DNA of 6,875 nt. Source: Halieaceae bacterium UBA4438. Its GTDB lineage: Bacteria > Pseudomonadota > Gammaproteobacteria > Pseudomonadales > Halieaceae. The stretch is taken from NCBI GenBank assembly GCA_002390485.1, contig DGPO01000065.1, positions 6,618-13,492 on the forward strand, in the 5' to 3' direction. Position numbers and translations under genes: made by a program. The notes under the pieces are model-generated. The model was not told the DNA's origin, ran no database searches, and saw nothing but the letters and a program-made list of their open reading frames with translations. This document shows positions 5,835-6,875 of this stretch, piece by piece. Position 1 is the stretch's first letter. Each line of letters begins with the position of its first letter.

Positions 5835-6659
5835 CTACACGAGCCTCTGACGGATCCACGCAATGCACGTGTCAATAATCTCGTCCCGCTCAGGCTCATT
5901 AAAGAGCTCATGGTACATGCCAGGATAAACCGTCAGGTGCTTGTCAGACGCGCGGAGCGCCTCAATGAACTGACGAGACGCAGGCACCGAGGTGAGCTGA
6001 TCCTCCTCGCCGTGAAGCAGCAATACAGGCAGCGTTATGTGGCCCGCATTGTCCACGACAAACTGCCCTTCATCAAAGAGTGAGACCACCATTCTGGCCG
6101 GAATATTGTCGTGGTGAACCAGCGGGTCGGCGACGTAAGCCTCGACAACTGAGGGGTCCCTTGAAACGGCCTTTGCGTCTATTTCCAGCGCCTTTGAAGC
6201 GGGCAGTAGGGCGCTCAAGACTCTCAGCAACGCCACCTGCCACCGCGGGGGTGGGGTCGGCACGCCCAGAGCGGGTCCGGTGAGAATAAGACCGCTGTAG
6301 TCGTCTTGCGCGTCCAGCATCAAGCGCGCAGCAATGAGGCCACCCATGGAGTGCCCCACCAGTGTCACGGGAAGGTCTGGGCACTGATCTGCGATCTCAG
6401 CTCGGAGCTCAGTCACGCCTTGCGTTAGTTCGCTAAATTCCTTGATAAAGGCGCGCTTTCCTGGCGAGTGCCCGTGACCGATATGGTCCAACGCGTAAAC
6501 GTGCAACTGTTGACGAATAAATGCTTGGGCCACGTAGTCATAGCGGCCCGAGTGCTCTCCCAACCCGTGACTGATCAGCACGACGCCTTGGGGGACACCC
6601 TCGGCAGCCCAGTGCCGGTAGAAAATACCACTCTTGAGACTGCTCGTAGACGCCACCAT
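5835..6659 (-). CDS. alpha/beta hydrolase, monoacylglycerol lipase / lysophospholipase type
   Basis: A 274-residue serine hydrolase (Hydrolase_4, serine aminopeptidase S33-like family), expected to cleave monoacylglycerols, lysophospholipids or related esters. The oxyanion segment is ISHGLGEHSGRY (29-40), followed by ALDHIGHGHSPGKR (56-69), which is typical of the monoacylglycerol-lipase group. The nucleophile elbow is VGHSMGG (Ser104), the acid is in HGEEDQ (Asp220), and the His is in YPGMYHELFNE (His250); the triad is complete. A cap region spans about 130-190. There is no signal peptide, so it is cytoplasmic or membrane-associated. The frame opens at a GTG at 6704 inside ilvE, but ATG 6657-6659 has AAGGA eight bases upstream, and the protein fold begins just after it. 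It lies 23 bases behind ilvE and is probably co-transcribed with it. Its true ester substrate is unknown. Confidence 0.88.
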   Translation of the reverse strand: MVASTSSLKSGIFYRHWAAEGVPQGVVLISHGLGEHSGRYDYVAQAFIRQQLHVYALDHIGHGHSPGKRAFIKEFSELTQGVTELRAEIADQCPDLPVTLVGHSMGGLIAARLMLDAQDDYSGLILTGPALGVPTPPPRWQVALLRVLSALLPASKALEIDAKAVSRDPSVVEAYVADPLVHHDNIPARMVVSLFDEGQFVVDNAGHITLPVLLLHGEEDQLTSVPASRQFIEALRASDKHLTVYPGMYHELFNEPERDEIIDTCIAWIRQRLV

Positions 6660-6667
6660 CGCAATTT

Positions 6668-6672
6668 TCCTT
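6668..6672 (-). promoter_or_regulatory. Shine-Dalgarno site that decides the hydrolase start
   Basis: AAGGA on the minus strand lies eight bases before ATG 6657-6659. It falls in the gap between the ilvE stop and this ATG, and it selects the ATG over the upstream GTG at 6702-6704, which overlaps ilvE. Confidence 0.75.
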
Positions 6673-6682
6673 GTGTTCGAGG

Positions 6683-6875
6683 CTAGCTGACCGGTGTCAA
6701 CCACTCCGCATATTGCGCCTCGCGTCCGCGCACAGTATCCAAGTAAATCGACTGGAGCTTCTCAGTCAAAGGACCGCGGCTTCCTGAGCCAATCGGGCGA
6801 CTGTCGAGCTCGCGAATCGGAACGACTTCCGCCGCGGTACCGGTAAAAAAGGCCTCATCAGCGATGTAAACCTCA
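6683..6875 (-). CDS. ilvE: branched-chain-amino-acid aminotransferase, C-terminal end (5' part outside window)
   Basis: The last 63 residues of a fold-type IV PLP aminotransferase, running in from the right edge and ending at TAG 6683-6685. IlvE transfers the amino group between glutamate and the 2-oxo acids of leucine, isoleucine and valine in the cytoplasm. The visible segment EVYIADEAFFTGTAAEVVPI holds the conserved TGTAAE loop that binds the PLP phosphate, followed by ELDSRPIGSGSRGPLTEKLQ and the terminal AEWLTPVS, matching the C-terminal pattern of proteobacterial IlvE proteins. The catalytic lysine lies outside the window. It is followed after 23 bases by the hydrolase in the same direction, so the two probably share a transcript. 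Confidence 0.93.
   Translation of the reverse strand, partial: EVYIADEAFFTGTAAEVVPIRELDSRPIGSGSRGPLTEKLQSIYLDTVRGREAQYAEWLTPVS

Noticed and set aside
6073..6384. 103-residue open frame on - in another frame of the hydrolase
   Set aside because: Pro/Arg-rich translation typical of an out-of-frame reading; it covers the catalytic Ser region of the real gene.
6660..6704. 15-residue extension of the hydrolase from GTG 6704
   Set aside because: It overlaps the ilvE end, and a good AAGGA site sits inside it, correctly spaced for ATG 6659.
1..6875. CRISPR array, tRNA or rRNA gene, insertion sequence ends, phage genes
   Set aside because: I saw no regularly spaced direct repeats, no cloverleaf-like sequence, no transposase or integrase motifs, and almost all bases fall in recognisable genes.

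Overview
The window reads as the chromosome of a Gram-negative gammaproteobacterium. It encodes a TolC-type outer-membrane efflux protein, a Kdo transferase (WaaA) for lipopolysaccharide assembly and the end of an IlvE-type aminotransferase. In pseudomonads and their relatives ilvE, the lipopolysaccharide core genes, waaA and tolC lie in one broad neighbourhood. Moderately high GC and this gene mix suggest a marine lineage such as Halieaceae (OM60/NOR5), but that placement is inference only. The window is densely coding, with no RNA gene, CRISPR array, insertion sequence or prophage gene visible.

Layout from left to right: (1) the C-terminal 245 residues of a TolC-family protein on +; (2) waaA on -, abutting tolC stop to stop; (3) a small class I SAM methyltransferase on +, divergent from waaA; (4) a minus-strand block read from right to left: ilvE 3' end, an alpha/beta hydrolase of the monoacylglycerol-lipase type, a GT4 glycosyltransferase, a second SAM methyltransferase, and a Trp-rich alpha/alpha-barrel protein of the kind usually auto-labelled 'prenyltransferase'. 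The 89-bp gap between hydrolase and glycosyltransferase holds a stem-loop, a plausible sigma70 promoter and two overlapping inverted repeats, so the glycosyltransferase-methyltransferase-barrel genes are probably their own operon.

The most interesting part is 2080-5745: a GT4 glycosyltransferase, two different methyltransferases and an uncharacterised cytoplasmic toroid protein set between ilvE and waaA. Together they look like a small pathway that builds and methylates a glycan or glycolipid, perhaps linked to the envelope. The product cannot be read from the sequence. Likely start corrections are given for WaaA (2015), the glycosyltransferase (GTG at 5745) and the hydrolase (ATG at 6659).
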